From: Nostoc sp. ATCC 43529
Lineage (GTDB): Bacteria; Cyanobacteriota; Cyanobacteriia; Cyanobacteriales; Nostocaceae
Direction of reading: 5' to 3'
Assembly: GCA_003326205.1 (NCBI GenBank)
Contig: LWTK01000044.1
Location: 79,420 to 143,419, forward strand
Length of the DNA: 64,000 bases
The notes under the pieces are model-generated. The model saw nothing but the letters and a program-made list of their open reading frames with translations, did not search any database and was not told where the DNA came from. Shown piece after piece: positions 1 through 8,863 of this stretch (positions within the stretch are counted from its first letter, which is position 1; the number at the start of each line of letters is the position of its first letter). The position numbers were made by a program, and so were the translations under genes.

Positions 1-768
1 GTTAGTAACAACACAATTACAGATGCTCAACAAGAAAGTATTAGCTTATCTGAAGTTACAGGTACAGTTAGTGTTAACCAAAATACTGTTAACGGGATTA
101 ATAGCAACAATGGTATTGTTATCAGTAATACTACGGGTGCAACAGCTTTAACAGTAAATAGTAATAATTTGACGGAAAACTTGAATGATATTCGCGTTAG
201 TTTTTCTGGCATGGCATCCGGTACAGCCCAGATTAATAATAATACCATTTCTAATGTTGGTAGTGGTGTGGATGTTCAACTAACAGGCAGTGCTAATTTT
301 AGCAGTATAACTATTAATAACAATCAAATCACCGGAGTAGACACAAGTACTGCCTCAAATGGTATTAGCTTCCAAGCTGCTGATGATGTTATTGCTAACA
401 ATGTTACTATTTCTAGTAATACTATTAATACTACAACTAATAAAGATGGAGTTAATATTCAAGTTAAGAATAATTCTCAGACAAACTTTACAATATCTGC
501 AAATACAATTACTAATGTCCGAGATTTTAACCCAGGAGACTCGAACTTAACTGATGGTATTAACCTAGAATTTTTTGATGCTAATGTTAGTAGCAGTGCT
601 ACCATCTCTAACAATGTTCTCTCAATAATTGATGGCAGTGGTATTCATGCTATTAATAATGGCAACGATAGCACGAACTCAGTTCAGGTAACAATTACAG
701 GGAATCAATTTAGCAATATAGACAATTTCGATATTGATATTGATAATATTTCAGATTTTCAATTCTAG
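1..768 (+). CDS. C-terminal part of a beta-helix surface/exported protein (5' truncated by window edge)
   Basis: The frame is open from base 1, so only the C-terminal 255 residues are visible. They consist almost entirely of Asn/Thr/Ser/Ile-rich repeats of about 20-25 residues with recurring patterns such as ISNNTI, INNNQITGV and ISANTIT. This is typical of right-handed parallel beta-helix (PbH1) folds in large cyanobacterial surface or secreted proteins. The protein ends with a short Asp/Asn-rich tail (DNFDIDIDNISDFQF). No enzyme motif, autotransporter barrel or sorting signal is visible in this part. The repeat class is clear, but the function (adhesion, envelope or polysaccharide-related) is unknown and the N-terminal domains lie outside the window. 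Confidence 0.8.
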   Translation, partial: VSNNTITDAQQESISLSEVTGTVSVNQNTVNGINSNNGIVISNTTGATALTVNSNNLTENLNDIRVSFSGMASGTAQINNNTISNVGSGVDVQLTGSANFSSITINNNQITGVDTSTASNGISFQAADDVIANNVTISSNTINTTTNKDGVNIQVKNNSQTNFTISANTITNVRDFNPGDSNLTDGINLEFFDANVSSSATISNNVLSIIDGSGIHAINNGNDSTNSVQVTITGNQFSNIDNFDIDIDNISDFQF

Positions 769-1102
769 CCATAACAAAGTGATATCATGTCCGCTTTAAG
801 ACTTGTCATTAGGACTGACACGGGGACGTGGAGAATTTTTTTGATAAGTGATTAGTCGGACATGATATAAAACTATTTTTTTAGTTTACTAACCTGTTTC
901 ATATTTACAGCAGATTGCAACAGGCGTGAAGTACAGATCGTCGTAGGGGCGCACAGCTGTGCGCCCCTACCCATGTAACCATGTACTTCATTTACCTGAA
1001 AAAGGCTGTAACTTGCATAATTAGGGCGGGCAAGATGCCCACCCCACAAGAGTTATGTTTAATTTGGTGATGCAAATTGAATATTTTTTGGCTGTTCAGT
1101 AC
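769..1102. other. Intergenic region with hairpin repeats
   Basis: This gap between convergent genes contains no ORF of note. It holds a perfect 28-bp palindrome at 943-970 and, at about 1024-1045, a second imperfect hairpin of the GGCGGGCAAGATGCCCACCC type. Both are common dispersed cyanobacterial repeat types and could act as terminators for the flanking convergent genes. Confidence 0.6.
943..970. repeat. Perfect 28-bp palindrome (GTAGGGGCG type)
   Basis: The sequence reads the same on both strands over 28 bases, with arms GTAGGGGCGCACAG and its exact complement. A related copy with a three-base loop lies at 33207-33234. It is a dispersed hairpin repeat and possibly a bidirectional terminator, although no T-tract follows. 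Confidence 0.75.
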
Positions 1103-2203
1103 TTATTGCAAAGTACCGCGTTTGATTTGTTCGCTTTCAATGGCTTCAAATAAGGCGCGAAAGTTTCCTTCGCCGAAACCTTGAGCTTGGAAACGACGCT
1201 CAATAAATTCAAAGAAAAATGTCGGCTGTCCAAATATTGGCTGGGTAAAAATTTGTAGTAATAATGGGGCGTTATTTTCTGCCTCTAAAGAAGTATGTTC
1301 TTGCCAGTCTACGAGAATTTGTTGTTGGGCGATCGCCTGAATTTCTAAATCTGATAATGGAAATCCTGGACGTTTTTTTAACTGGGTATAATAGCTTTGG
1401 GGAACTGAAAGCAAAGATAAACCAGTAGCACGAAATTTAGCGATCGCACTCACAAGATTTGTTGTCCGTAAAGCAATATGTTGAATCCCTGGCCCCCGAT
1501 TAACATCTAAAAATTCCTGTATTTGGGAATTCCTGGTAGCTGGTTCATTAATTGGCAATTGTACGTTGCCGTTAGGCGAAACCATCACTTGACTATGTAA
1601 AGCAGAGCGATCGGTTTTAATTTTAAATACTTGCTGTGGTCTAAAATCCAGGATGTTTTCATACCAAGCAACGGCACGTTCTAAATTGCCAATTTCTACG
1701 TTGAGTACGATGTGGTCTATGGCAGTAATTAAAGAGGACGCGGTGACGCGAGGACGCGGGGACACGGTGACAGAATTCTCCGCGTCACCGCGTCTCCCAA
1801 TCTCCGTGTCTTCTACTTCTCTTTCTATCAGCGTATGAGTTAGTCCACCCCAAGCGGCAATTTTGCTCCACTTAAGGGATGTTCCGCCTACATTTTGTTC
1901 GAGTATGGGTTGTAGAACTGTAGCACCGTGCATTTTAGCATGGGCGATCGCCGCTTCTACGTCTTCCACAGCAAAGGCAACATCGGCAACACCAGGAGGA
2001 TATTGACGCAGAAATTCAGCCACCGGACTTGTGGGTAACAGTGGTGAAGATAGCAAAAAGCAGACGCTACCACTTTTGACTACTTCTGTGCAAGTATGAA
2101 ATGAACTAGTGCGGGTTACTGCTTGAAAACCAAGATGGTGTACAAACCAATCCCGCCACGTTTTGGCGTCTTCTACATAGAAATGAACGCTATCAATTTT
2201 CAT
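1103..2203 (-). CDS. hpd: 4-hydroxyphenylpyruvate dioxygenase (with in-frame repeat insertion)
   Basis: This enzyme converts 4-hydroxyphenylpyruvate to homogentisate, the head group precursor of tocopherol/plastoquinone and an intermediate of tyrosine breakdown. The 366 residues form two VOC (glyoxalase-fold) halves. The C-terminal half carries the expected iron ligands: His in TAIDHIVLNV, His in GIQHIALRT and Glu in FFFEFIERR. The N-terminal half starts MKIDSVHFYVEDAKTW. Between the halves, roughly residues 133-156 (DNA about 1734-1806), lies a stretch containing GRRGDAENSVTVSPRPRV. Its DNA resembles the intergenic gacgcgg/gtccccgcgtctcc repeats seen elsewhere in this window, so it appears to be an in-frame repeat insertion in the interdomain linker. 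The start ATG at 2203 is clear. The gene looks monocistronic. Confidence 0.93.
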   Translation of the reverse strand: MKIDSVHFYVEDAKTWRDWFVHHLGFQAVTRTSSFHTCTEVVKSGSVCFLLSSPLLPTSPVAEFLRQYPPGVADVAFAVEDVEAAIAHAKMHGATVLQPILEQNVGGTSLKWSKIAAWGGLTHTLIEREVEDTEIGRRGDAENSVTVSPRPRVTASSLITAIDHIVLNVEIGNLERAVAWYENILDFRPQQVFKIKTDRSALHSQVMVSPNGNVQLPINEPATRNSQIQEFLDVNRGPGIQHIALRTTNLVSAIAKFRATGLSLLSVPQSYYTQLKKRPGFPLSDLEIQAIAQQQILVDWQEHTSLEAENNAPLLLQIFTQPIFGQPTFFFEFIERRFQAQGFGEGNFRALFEAIESEQIKRGTLQ

Positions 2204-2318
2204 AGTTACCGAAAATCCAGCATAACAGCTTATATATTTCTAAATTTTGCTTTTTTTGCTAAATTTTCACGTCTTTCCCAAGCAAGAATTATGTAGGCGA
2301 ACTACAACGTCCCTAGAC

Positions 2319-3023
2319 CTAAAAAAACAGATGACTATCAGGTTGAATGTTAATTTCCATTGGTACAGCTTGCGGTTCGGCAGATAGGGCAAAGAAAATT
2401 GCATTCGCCGCAGTTTCAGCACTGAGCATTTTTTTCCGGTCTACTTTTAAGCTGACGTTATCCCAAAAAGGAGAATCTACCCCACCAAAGTAGAATAGCG
2501 TGAACTTGATACCAAAGCGCTTGAGTTCTTCTGCCATGCACTTGCTGAAACCCACAACACCAAACTTAGAAGCAGAATAAGCCGCGGCCATCCCCATCGA
2601 ATGCTTGCCAAGAATTCCCACCACGTTACAGATGTGACCAGACTTGCGTTTTTGCATCTCTTGGGCAGCTGCCTGAGTAGTGTAAAAGCTGCCTTTTAAG
2701 TTGATATCTAACATCTTGTCTAAATCAGCGGGTTCTAAGCTATTGTAAGGCTTGAGTATACCAGCACCAGCAGCATTCACCAAAATATCGATTTGACCAA
2801 ACTCAGCAACAGTTTTTTCGATCAAAGTCTTTACCTGTTGAGGATCGGTAATATCGGTGGGAACGGTCAAAACTTGTCCTGGTAAATCAGCAGCCAGTGT
2901 GGTTAAACGCACCGCATCTCTGGCAGCCAATACAAACTTCACTCCGGTAGGTGCAAGTTTACGTGCTAGGGCTGAACCAATACCGCCGGTAGCACCGACA
3001 ATAACAACGACTTTATCCTGCAT
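2319..3023 (-). CDS. Short-chain dehydrogenase/reductase (classical SDR)
   Basis: This is a 234-residue NAD(P)-dependent oxidoreductase of the classical SDR family. The N-terminal glycine motif is GATGGIGSALA (about residues 10-20), NAAGAG follows near residue 84, and the catalytic YSASK lies near residue 154, with an upstream Ser/Gly-rich strand. The length is normal for the family and there is no signal peptide, so the protein is cytoplasmic. The nearest neighbours are hpd downstream and the NYN protein upstream; neither indicates a substrate. The substrate is unknown, and 3-ketoacyl or sugar/alcohol reduction are both possible. The start ATG at 3023 begins MQDKVVVIVGATGG, exactly where the Rossmann fold should begin. 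Confidence 0.85.
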   Translation of the reverse strand: MQDKVVVIVGATGGIGSALARKLAPTGVKFVLAARDAVRLTTLAADLPGQVLTVPTDITDPQQVKTLIEKTVAEFGQIDILVNAAGAGILKPYNSLEPADLDKMLDINLKGSFYTTQAAAQEMQKRKSGHICNVVGILGKHSMGMAAAYSASKFGVVGFSKCMAEELKRFGIKFTLFYFGGVDSPFWDNVSLKVDRKKMLSAETAANAIFFALSAEPQAVPMEINIQPDSHLFF

Positions 3024-3174
3024 TTTAATATTTACATTTCTTCACATCTTTTTACATAATACTGAATTATGGACTCAAGTTCTAGGTATAGCAGTTACCA
3101 GGTTGGTTAGGATATAAAGCTATGGTCAAACCCCGACAGCAAAAGACTTTTAAGCCTGTTACCTCAAAAAATAT

Positions 3175-4467
3175 CTACTCCAGCGATCGCGGCATTACCT
3201 CATATTCATTGCCGCTTGGTTTTAATATAAATGTGGGAGATGATTCTAAATATTTGGTCAAACTAGAACCTAATTTTAATTTTTTGACGATTGAAGTAGG
3301 AGATTCTCCGGTTATTTTCTGTATCTCTGTACCTAGTTTAGATACAGATAATTTAGTTTTAGGAGAATTTATTGGAAAATCTCGAATTATTTTTAATAAA
3401 AATTTATCTAATGTTTGGCGATCGCCAATTTGGACAAAGTTTTCTTTTTGTTCCTGTTTAACATTAATCGATTGTGCAGATAACTCATCTTTGGGATAAA
3501 TTACTTCTTCAATTTCTGGTCTATTTTGATGAATATTGGTATTGAGGTTGCGTCTTTCTTCAAATAGATTGGCAATAGTCGCTAAACTTTGCAATTTAGC
3601 ATTGATTGAGTTTTGTTCATTTCTAATCAAATCTTGGATTTCTTCAACTACTTGTTCTAAAGATGGAATTTCTCTGGCCATTGTTATGGAATAATGAGTT
3701 AAGTTGCCAGTATTCCTGTTTTCTACATGCAAAGTTTGTCCTTGTCTACGCACCCAATATACAATCAATCCTTGATTTTGGAGTTCGTTGCAGAGGTGGA
3801 TTAAAATTCCATCGCCAGAACAGACAAAAACTTCTTTAACTGTTGGATAAGACCGTAAAACGCAAGCACCAAATCCGATCATTTTGGCGTCAGCGCTATC
3901 CTTCCCTCCAGGTACATGAATAAGTTGATAACCACGCTTATAAAGTTCAATATCATGCTTGCCAATACTGGGATTTCTCCAGTTAGCAAATGCTAATTTA
4001 ACTTGCAGAGGATACTCACATATACTCGCTAAAAATAATTCGGAATTAATATCTAATTTTAAATTTTCTGCATCTAAAAGTAAAAGAGAAATTTTAGTTT
4101 TTAAGTGATGTTTAATTTCCTGTTTTTGCTGAAATATTTTAATAAATTGGTTTAAAGTATCAGATTCTAGCCAATCAGGGGATAATAAAATTCTCCGTAG
4201 TTCTTCAGCTAGGATTGAACTCAAAGAGCTAAGATTTGTTTCTATAAATTTTTCTACTGGTAGTTTTGTTGCTAAAGCAATTTCTGTAGCTTCAGCCATA
4301 CTTTGTTTACTGTGCCCGTTGCTATTGGCAATCAAGTCAGTTTCCACCAAAGGAGAAAGTGTCGGCTCAAGGAATTGTTTACCACAGTTTTTGCACAGGT
4401 AATTCTGCTTGCCATTCCGACGACCATTTTTACGATATGAAGTAGACTCGCACCGGGGACATTTCAT
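3175..4467 (-). CDS. Zinc-ribbon / NYN (PIN-like) ribonuclease / OST-HTH-like fusion protein
   Basis: The protein has 430 residues and three recognisable parts. Residues 1-32 form a zinc ribbon (CPRC, then CKNCGKQF) like the N-terminus of IS1-family transposases. A central region, about residues 125-285, resembles the NYN/LabA-type PIN-like nuclease fold, with LLLLDAENL supplying the first acidic residue, GKDSADAKMIGFG the second and VCSGDGILIHLCNEL the third. The C-terminal ~75 residues (DKFLLKIIRDFP onward) look like an OST-HTH/LOTUS RNA-binding domain. In the known family, NYN plus OST-HTH suggests an RNA-processing or RNA-silencing nuclease. The ribbon is probably captured from a transposase. 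The call is motif-based; the NYN part is fairly sure and the OST-HTH part is tentative. Confidence 0.7.
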   Translation of the reverse strand: MKCPRCESTSYRKNGRRNGKQNYLCKNCGKQFLEPTLSPLVETDLIANSNGHSKQSMAEATEIALATKLPVEKFIETNLSSLSSILAEELRRILLSPDWLESDTLNQFIKIFQQKQEIKHHLKTKISLLLLDAENLKLDINSELFLASICEYPLQVKLAFANWRNPSIGKHDIELYKRGYQLIHVPGGKDSADAKMIGFGACVLRSYPTVKEVFVCSGDGILIHLCNELQNQGLIVYWVRRQGQTLHVENRNTGNLTHYSITMAREIPSLEQVVEEIQDLIRNEQNSINAKLQSLATIANLFEERRNLNTNIHQNRPEIEEVIYPKDELSAQSINVKQEQKENFVQIGDRQTLDKFLLKIIRDFPINSPKTKLSVSKLGTEIQKITGESPTSIVKKLKLGSSLTKYLESSPTFILKPSGNEYEVMPRSLE

Positions 4468-4764
4468 TTTCTATTTAGGTGGTCTAAAGCAGATACTCTT
4501 CTTAAGTTTATAGTATAGGACTAGTATTTGATTGTTTGTTCAAAAATCAAATATGATTTCTATATAAAAAATTGTGTCAACTTAGATTTAGTATTGCCCA
4601 ACACAAGAAAAATTCAAAGGTTGTGAAAATTAAATTACAGTAATCTGTTTTGATTTTTCAACTTATTTGCGTAGCCGGGAAGTAGAGAATCAGACTTTTC
4701 GAGTTTTACTGAATGTATAATTCCTACTCACAGTCTTCTCAAAAGCCAAAATTTAAGCAAGATT

Positions 4765-5544
4765 TTAACCGACGCGGGCAAAAATGTAATCGCGGGTACG
4801 AGAATCAAGGGGATTAGTAAAAATTTTATTTGTAGTACCAAATTCAACCATTTGAGTAATGCGATTTTCATTACTGTGAAAGAAAGCCGTAAAATCAGAT
4901 AGGCGAGTAACTTGCTGCAAGTTATGGGTAACAATCACAATTGTCAGTTCTGAGCGCAAGTTATGAATCAGACTTTCAATTTGCATACTCCCAATAGGAT
5001 CGAGACCTGAACAAGGTTCATCCATCAGTAGAACTTTTGGTTTAACTGCTAAAGCACGGGCAATACATAGTCTTTGTTGTTGTCCCCCAGAAAGTTCTAA
5101 AGCAGATTTGTGTAGTTTATTTTTCAGTTCATCCCAAAGTTCGGCAGCTTTAATGGCAGATTCGACAATTGCATCTAATTCTACTTTCGGATGCCATCCA
5201 ACTAATTTCACGCCATAGGCAACATTATCATAAACGCTCATGGGGAAAAGATTTGGCTTGGGAAAAACCATACTAATTTGGCGACGTAATCTACTTAAAT
5301 TGACACGGCGCTCATAAATATTCTGTCCATAAAATTCTACTCTTCCTTCAACATTCACTTCTGTTTCTAATTCATTCATCCGATTTAACGATTTAAGAAA
5401 AGTAGACTTGCCACAACCACTAGAACCAATAATTGCCGTGATTTGGTTTTGGTAAATATCCATTGACACGCCTTCAACTATCTTTTGAGTCTCGTAATAG
5501 AAGCTGAAGTTTTTGACTCTGATGGCTGGAATTAGTTTACTCAT
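4765..5544 (-). CDS. pstB: Phosphate ABC transporter ATP-binding protein, second paralogue (Q-loop variant)
   Basis: The protein has 259 residues and is the last gene of the pst operon. It energises phosphate import through PstC/PstA at the plasma membrane. Visible motifs are Walker A GSSGCGKST, signature LSGGQQQRLCIARAL, Walker B VLLMDEPCSGLDP and switch-His VTHNLQQ. It is closely related to the neighbouring upstream PstB. The Q-loop, however, reads VFPKPNLFP instead of VFQKPNPFP, so the conserved Gln that contacts Mg and the nucleotide is Pro here (codon at 5260-5262). A 336-base spacer containing repeats separates it from the first pstB, so it may be expressed differently. Assignment to PstB is sure; full ATPase activity is not. 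Confidence 0.9.
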   Translation of the reverse strand: MSKLIPAIRVKNFSFYYETQKIVEGVSMDIYQNQITAIIGSSGCGKSTFLKSLNRMNELETEVNVEGRVEFYGQNIYERRVNLSRLRRQISMVFPKPNLFPMSVYDNVAYGVKLVGWHPKVELDAIVESAIKAAELWDELKNKLHKSALELSGGQQQRLCIARALAVKPKVLLMDEPCSGLDPIGSMQIESLIHNLRSELTIVIVTHNLQQVTRLSDFTAFFHSNENRITQMVEFGTTNKIFTNPLDSRTRDYIFARVG

Positions 5545-5880
5545 ATTCCCAAAACGTGTGAAACAATACTTGACTAAGTAAGGTATTACAAATCAGCAGT
5601 GCTGTTTCACTATGTTACTCCTAAAAGGAGAACTTCATGGAAAATACGTAAGTATATGGTAAATGTATAGCAAATATACCGTTAGTAAATGTTTATATTA
5701 AGTTATGTCGCAAAAATCATTGTTGAGAAAATGAGGGAGGTGGGGAGATGGGGAGGTGGGGAGATGGGGAGACAAGGAGACAAGGAAAATAGTTAATAAC
5801 CAATGACTAATGACTAATGACCAATGACTAATAACCAATGACTAATGACTAATGACCAATGACTAATGACTAATGACTTT
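5545..5880. other. Repeat-filled spacer between the two pstB genes
   Basis: This spacer contains a purine-rich GGGGAGATGGGGAGGTG tract (about 5735-5785) followed by about 80 bases of heptameric TAATGAC/CAATGAC repeats (about 5795-5878). The repeats run up to the last codon of the first pstB. No gene is seen. The short AT-rich stretch immediately upstream of 5544 could hold a promoter for the second pstB, but no specific element is recognisable. Confidence 0.7.
5795..5878. repeat. Heptamer tandem repeat tract (TAATGAC/CAATGAC)
   Basis: About eleven imperfect copies of a 7-bp unit (TAATGAC, CAATGAC, TAATAAC) lie head to tail, ending two bases before the stop codon of pstB on the minus strand. 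This is a short tandemly repeated repetitive (STRR) sequence of the kind known from heterocystous cyanobacteria. The same family recurs at about 20050-20170, 37675-37740, 38593-38630 and 41292-41372. Confidence 0.9.
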
Positions 5881-6660
5881 TTACCCAAAACGTCCTGAAA
5901 TGTAGTCGCGGGTGCGGGGGTCGAGTGGGTTATTAAAGATTTGCTCAGTGGCACCAAATTCAATCATTTGACCAATCCGACTTTCATCGGTGCTGAAGAA
6001 AGCGGTAAAATCAGAGACGCGAGCAGCTTGCTGCATGTTATGGGTAACGATCGCGATCGTCAACTGAGACCGCAAACTATGGATTAGTTCTTCAACTTTC
6101 ATCGTGGCGATGGGGTCAAGAGCCGAGCAAGGTTCATCCATCAACAGAACTTTCGGTTTGACTGCTAAAGCACGGGCAATACATAATCTCTGTTGTTGAC
6201 CGCCAGAAAGCCCTAAAGCTGATTTATCTAACTTATCTTTCACTTCATCCCATAAAGCAGCACTTTTGAGGGCAGACTCGACAATTTCATCTAGTTCTAC
6301 TTTTGGATACCTACCTGCTATTCTCATTCCGTAGGCAACATTTTCATAAATGCTGATAGGAAAAGGGTTAGGTTTTTGGAAAACCATACCAATTTGGCGG
6401 CGTAATCTATTGATGTTGACGCGAGGAGCATAAATATTTTGGCCAAAAAATTCTACCTCACCTTCAACTTTTACAGGGCCTTCTAATTCACTAATGCGAT
6501 TCAGAATTTTGATAAAGGTAGATTTGCCACAACCACTAGGGCCGATAATTGCTGTTACTTGATTTCGATAAATATCTATTGATATGTTTTCGATCGCTTT
6601 GAATGTGCCATAGTAAAAACTGATATTTTTTACTTTAATAGCTGGAATTAGTTTATTCAT
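5881..6660 (-). CDS. pstB: Phosphate ABC transporter ATP-binding protein
   Basis: The nucleotide-binding subunit of the high-affinity phosphate importer, 259 residues from the chosen ATG at 6660 (MNKLIPAIKVKN). This start aligns with its paralogue. An upstream TTG at 6693 would add 11 unrelated residues. Motifs are all canonical: Walker A GPSGCGKST, Q-loop VFQKPNPFP, signature LSGGQQQRLCIARAL, Walker B LLMDEPCSALDP and H-loop VTHNMQQ. It follows pstA with a 46-base gap and is co-oriented with pstS-C-A, so it is the principal ATPase of this operon. Transcription is likely under phosphate-starvation (SphR/PhoB-type) control from upstream of pstS. Confidence 0.95.
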   Translation of the reverse strand: MNKLIPAIKVKNISFYYGTFKAIENISIDIYRNQVTAIIGPSGCGKSTFIKILNRISELEGPVKVEGEVEFFGQNIYAPRVNINRLRRQIGMVFQKPNPFPISIYENVAYGMRIAGRYPKVELDEIVESALKSAALWDEVKDKLDKSALGLSGGQQQRLCIARALAVKPKVLLMDEPCSALDPIATMKVEELIHSLRSQLTIAIVTHNMQQAARVSDFTAFFSTDESRIGQMIEFGATEQIFNNPLDPRTRDYISGRFG

Positions 6661-6706
6661 AAATTGCCAAGGTGGAAAATAAAAATTTATCAAAATAGAA
6701 TTCTAT

Positions 6707-7585
6707 TTATTTAATTTTTCTTTGGCTAACAACTACACGAGAAATAATACTGACACATAAAATTAAACCCAATAGAATTATCGAAGTAGTCCATACTAAT
6801 TGATTTTTTTCTGGGTCTGGGTCGTTGTAGAGGTTAAAAATTAATACTGGCAAAGAAGCTGTTGGGCTTAACAAACCTTCTGACCAATCTAGACTAAATA
6901 ATGCAGTAAAAATTAAGGGTGCTGTTTCACCAGCAGCACGAGCTACCGCTAATAAAACGCCTGTAGTAATTCCAGGAATTGCCGCAGTGACAACGATGCG
7001 AAAGGTAGTTTGAAAACGAGTTCCGCCTAAAGCAGCAGAGGCGAGACGTTGAGATGTAGGAATTAGTTTTAAGGATTCTTCTGTTGTCAATATAATCACT
7101 GGTAGCATAATCACAGCTAAGGCAAAACCACCTGCGATCGCACTAAATCCTTTAGTTGTCAAAACGATTATACCGTAAGCAAATATTCCGACAACAATTG
7201 AAGGTACACCTGTGAGAATATTAGCGATAAAACGAACGATATTAGCAATTGGATTTTGACCAAATTCTGCCAAGAAAATTCCTGTCATTACGCCTGTGGG
7301 AATGCTTAAAAAAGCACCAATGGCTACCATAACTATGGTTCCCAAAATGGCATTCCCGAACCCATTATCAATTACTGTTTTAACAAAAACTTCCCCTTTA
7401 ATTCCCGATATTCCCCGGATAAAAATTTCCCATAAAATTGATAATAAAGGAATGAGTGCTAGACCTGTGAAACCAAAAGCGATCGCATTCATTAAATAAG
7501 TAAATGTAACTCGCTCTTTTGGTAGGGGACTGCATAATTCTTTTGTTATGGATTCATCACTTTCAGAATCGATATAATTACTCAT
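6707..7585 (-). CDS. pstA: Phosphate ABC transporter permease PstA
   Basis: This integral-membrane permease pairs with PstC to form the phosphate channel. From the ATG at 7585 it has 292 residues; a GTG at 7594 would add only three. About six hydrophobic segments are visible, and the binding-protein-dependent permease (EAA) loop appears as SAALGGTRFQTTFRIVV followed by AAIPGITTGVLLAVARAAGETAPLIF. The cytoplasmic N-terminus is acidic. It lies 118 bases downstream of pstC and 46 bases upstream of pstB. Family membership is clear from the motif, length and operon context. Confidence 0.94.
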   Translation of the reverse strand: MSNYIDSESDESITKELCSPLPKERVTFTYLMNAIAFGFTGLALIPLLSILWEIFIRGISGIKGEVFVKTVIDNGFGNAILGTIVMVAIGAFLSIPTGVMTGIFLAEFGQNPIANIVRFIANILTGVPSIVVGIFAYGIIVLTTKGFSAIAGGFALAVIMLPVIILTTEESLKLIPTSQRLASAALGGTRFQTTFRIVVTAAIPGITTGVLLAVARAAGETAPLIFTALFSLDWSEGLLSPTASLPVLIFNLYNDPDPEKNQLVWTTSIILLGLILCVSIISRVVVSQRKIK

Positions 7586-7703
7586 ATTTTTCACAATTTT
7601 TAATCACTAAACAAAACCCTTGCCCCATAGCAATTACCAATCACCCATCAAAACTAATTAATTCATAACTCATAATTCATAATTCATAATTCATAATTCT
7701 TCT

Positions 7704-8705
7704 TCAATTATTTTTTCTAGCAAACCACCTGACTAATAATACAGCGCCAATATTTACAGCTAGAGTTAAGCCAAATAAAATTAATCCTAAATAGCTTAAA
7801 GCACCAATATGTAATCCTGGCTCGGCTTCAGCAAATTCATTCGCTAATACAGAGGGAATTGTATAAGCTGGATCGAGTAAAGAAGCACTAATTTGAGCAG
7901 AATTACCAATTACCATAGTGACAGCCATTGTTTCACCCAAAGCACGTCCTAAAGCCAGCATTGCTGCACTAACTATTCCCGAAAATCCAGCTGGTAGCAA
8001 AACTCGAAAAATTGTTTCCCAACGAGTACCACCTAAAGCCATAGATGCGCTGCGTAATTCTTTGGGTATAGCCAGTAATACATCACGAGTAATTGCTGCC
8101 ATTGTTGGCAAAATCATGATGGCTAGAATAATTCCAGCAGTTAACATATTTGTGCCCACAGGGTCTTGTGTATTAAATAGTGGTATCACTTTTAAAGTGC
8201 TACCTAACCATTTTTCAAAAGGTTCTAAAACTGGAATAAAGCTAAAAATAGCCCATAAACCAATAATTACACTGGGAATTGCAGCGATTAATTCCACAAC
8301 AAATGCTAAGGTTGTTCGCACCGATGTGGGTAAGAAATTTTCACTTGTTACTAAGGCGACTGCTATTCCCACTGGTACAGCTAATAAAATAGCGATCGCA
8401 CTACTTACTAAAGTTCCATAAATATAAGGTAATGCACCAAAAATTCCATTACCTGTATCCCAATCTTGACCCCATAAAAACCCAACTCCAAACTGTTTAA
8501 TCGCTGGTAGAGCTTCTTGGTAAATTACCCAACTCATTAAAAATAACACAGCAAAAGTAACTAACGCAAAAAAGTATACTAGCCGTGTAAATCCTCGATC
8601 AAACCAGAAATTTTTACCGCTGATAGCTGTCAAATCGATATTTTCATCATCTAAATTCGATTGATATGATGAATTTTTGTCGGCTGGTTCTGATGAATTT
8701 GCCAT
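7704..8705 (-). CDS. pstC: Phosphate ABC transporter permease PstC
   Basis: Membrane permease of the phosphate importer, 333 residues. A hydrophilic acidic N-terminus of about 40 residues precedes six or so transmembrane helices. The permease signature loop is ASMALGGTRWETIFRVLLP followed by AALALGRALGET-type residues (MLALGRALGETMAVTMVIG). It begins with a clear ATG at 8705, and the 427-base gap to pstS contains a terminator-like hairpin, so it may be transcribed at a lower level than pstS. Neighbours and motif make the assignment secure. Confidence 0.95.
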   Translation of the reverse strand: MANSSEPADKNSSYQSNLDDENIDLTAISGKNFWFDRGFTRLVYFFALVTFAVLFLMSWVIYQEALPAIKQFGVGFLWGQDWDTGNGIFGALPYIYGTLVSSAIAILLAVPVGIAVALVTSENFLPTSVRTTLAFVVELIAAIPSVIIGLWAIFSFIPVLEPFEKWLGSTLKVIPLFNTQDPVGTNMLTAGIILAIMILPTMAAITRDVLLAIPKELRSASMALGGTRWETIFRVLLPAGFSGIVSAAMLALGRALGETMAVTMVIGNSAQISASLLDPAYTIPSVLANEFAEAEPGLHIGALSYLGLILFGLTLAVNIGAVLLVRWFARKNN

Positions 8706-8863
8706 GACAAATAAAATAGTTTTTTGTATGTGAGTAGAGTAGACAACAAGGCAATAGGCAATAGAGATGAGTCTAATTTTGAGACTTTTTTAATTTATTT
8801 GGCTAACCTTTTATTAGGCTAGATGAAGCTTTGATAAAAATTTTATTTAAACAGCCCTATCCT

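Noticed and set aside
3122..3499. Plus-strand open frame of 125 residues near the 3' end of the NYN gene
   Set aside because: It lies antisense to the last third of a well-supported coding region and its translation shows no family motif.
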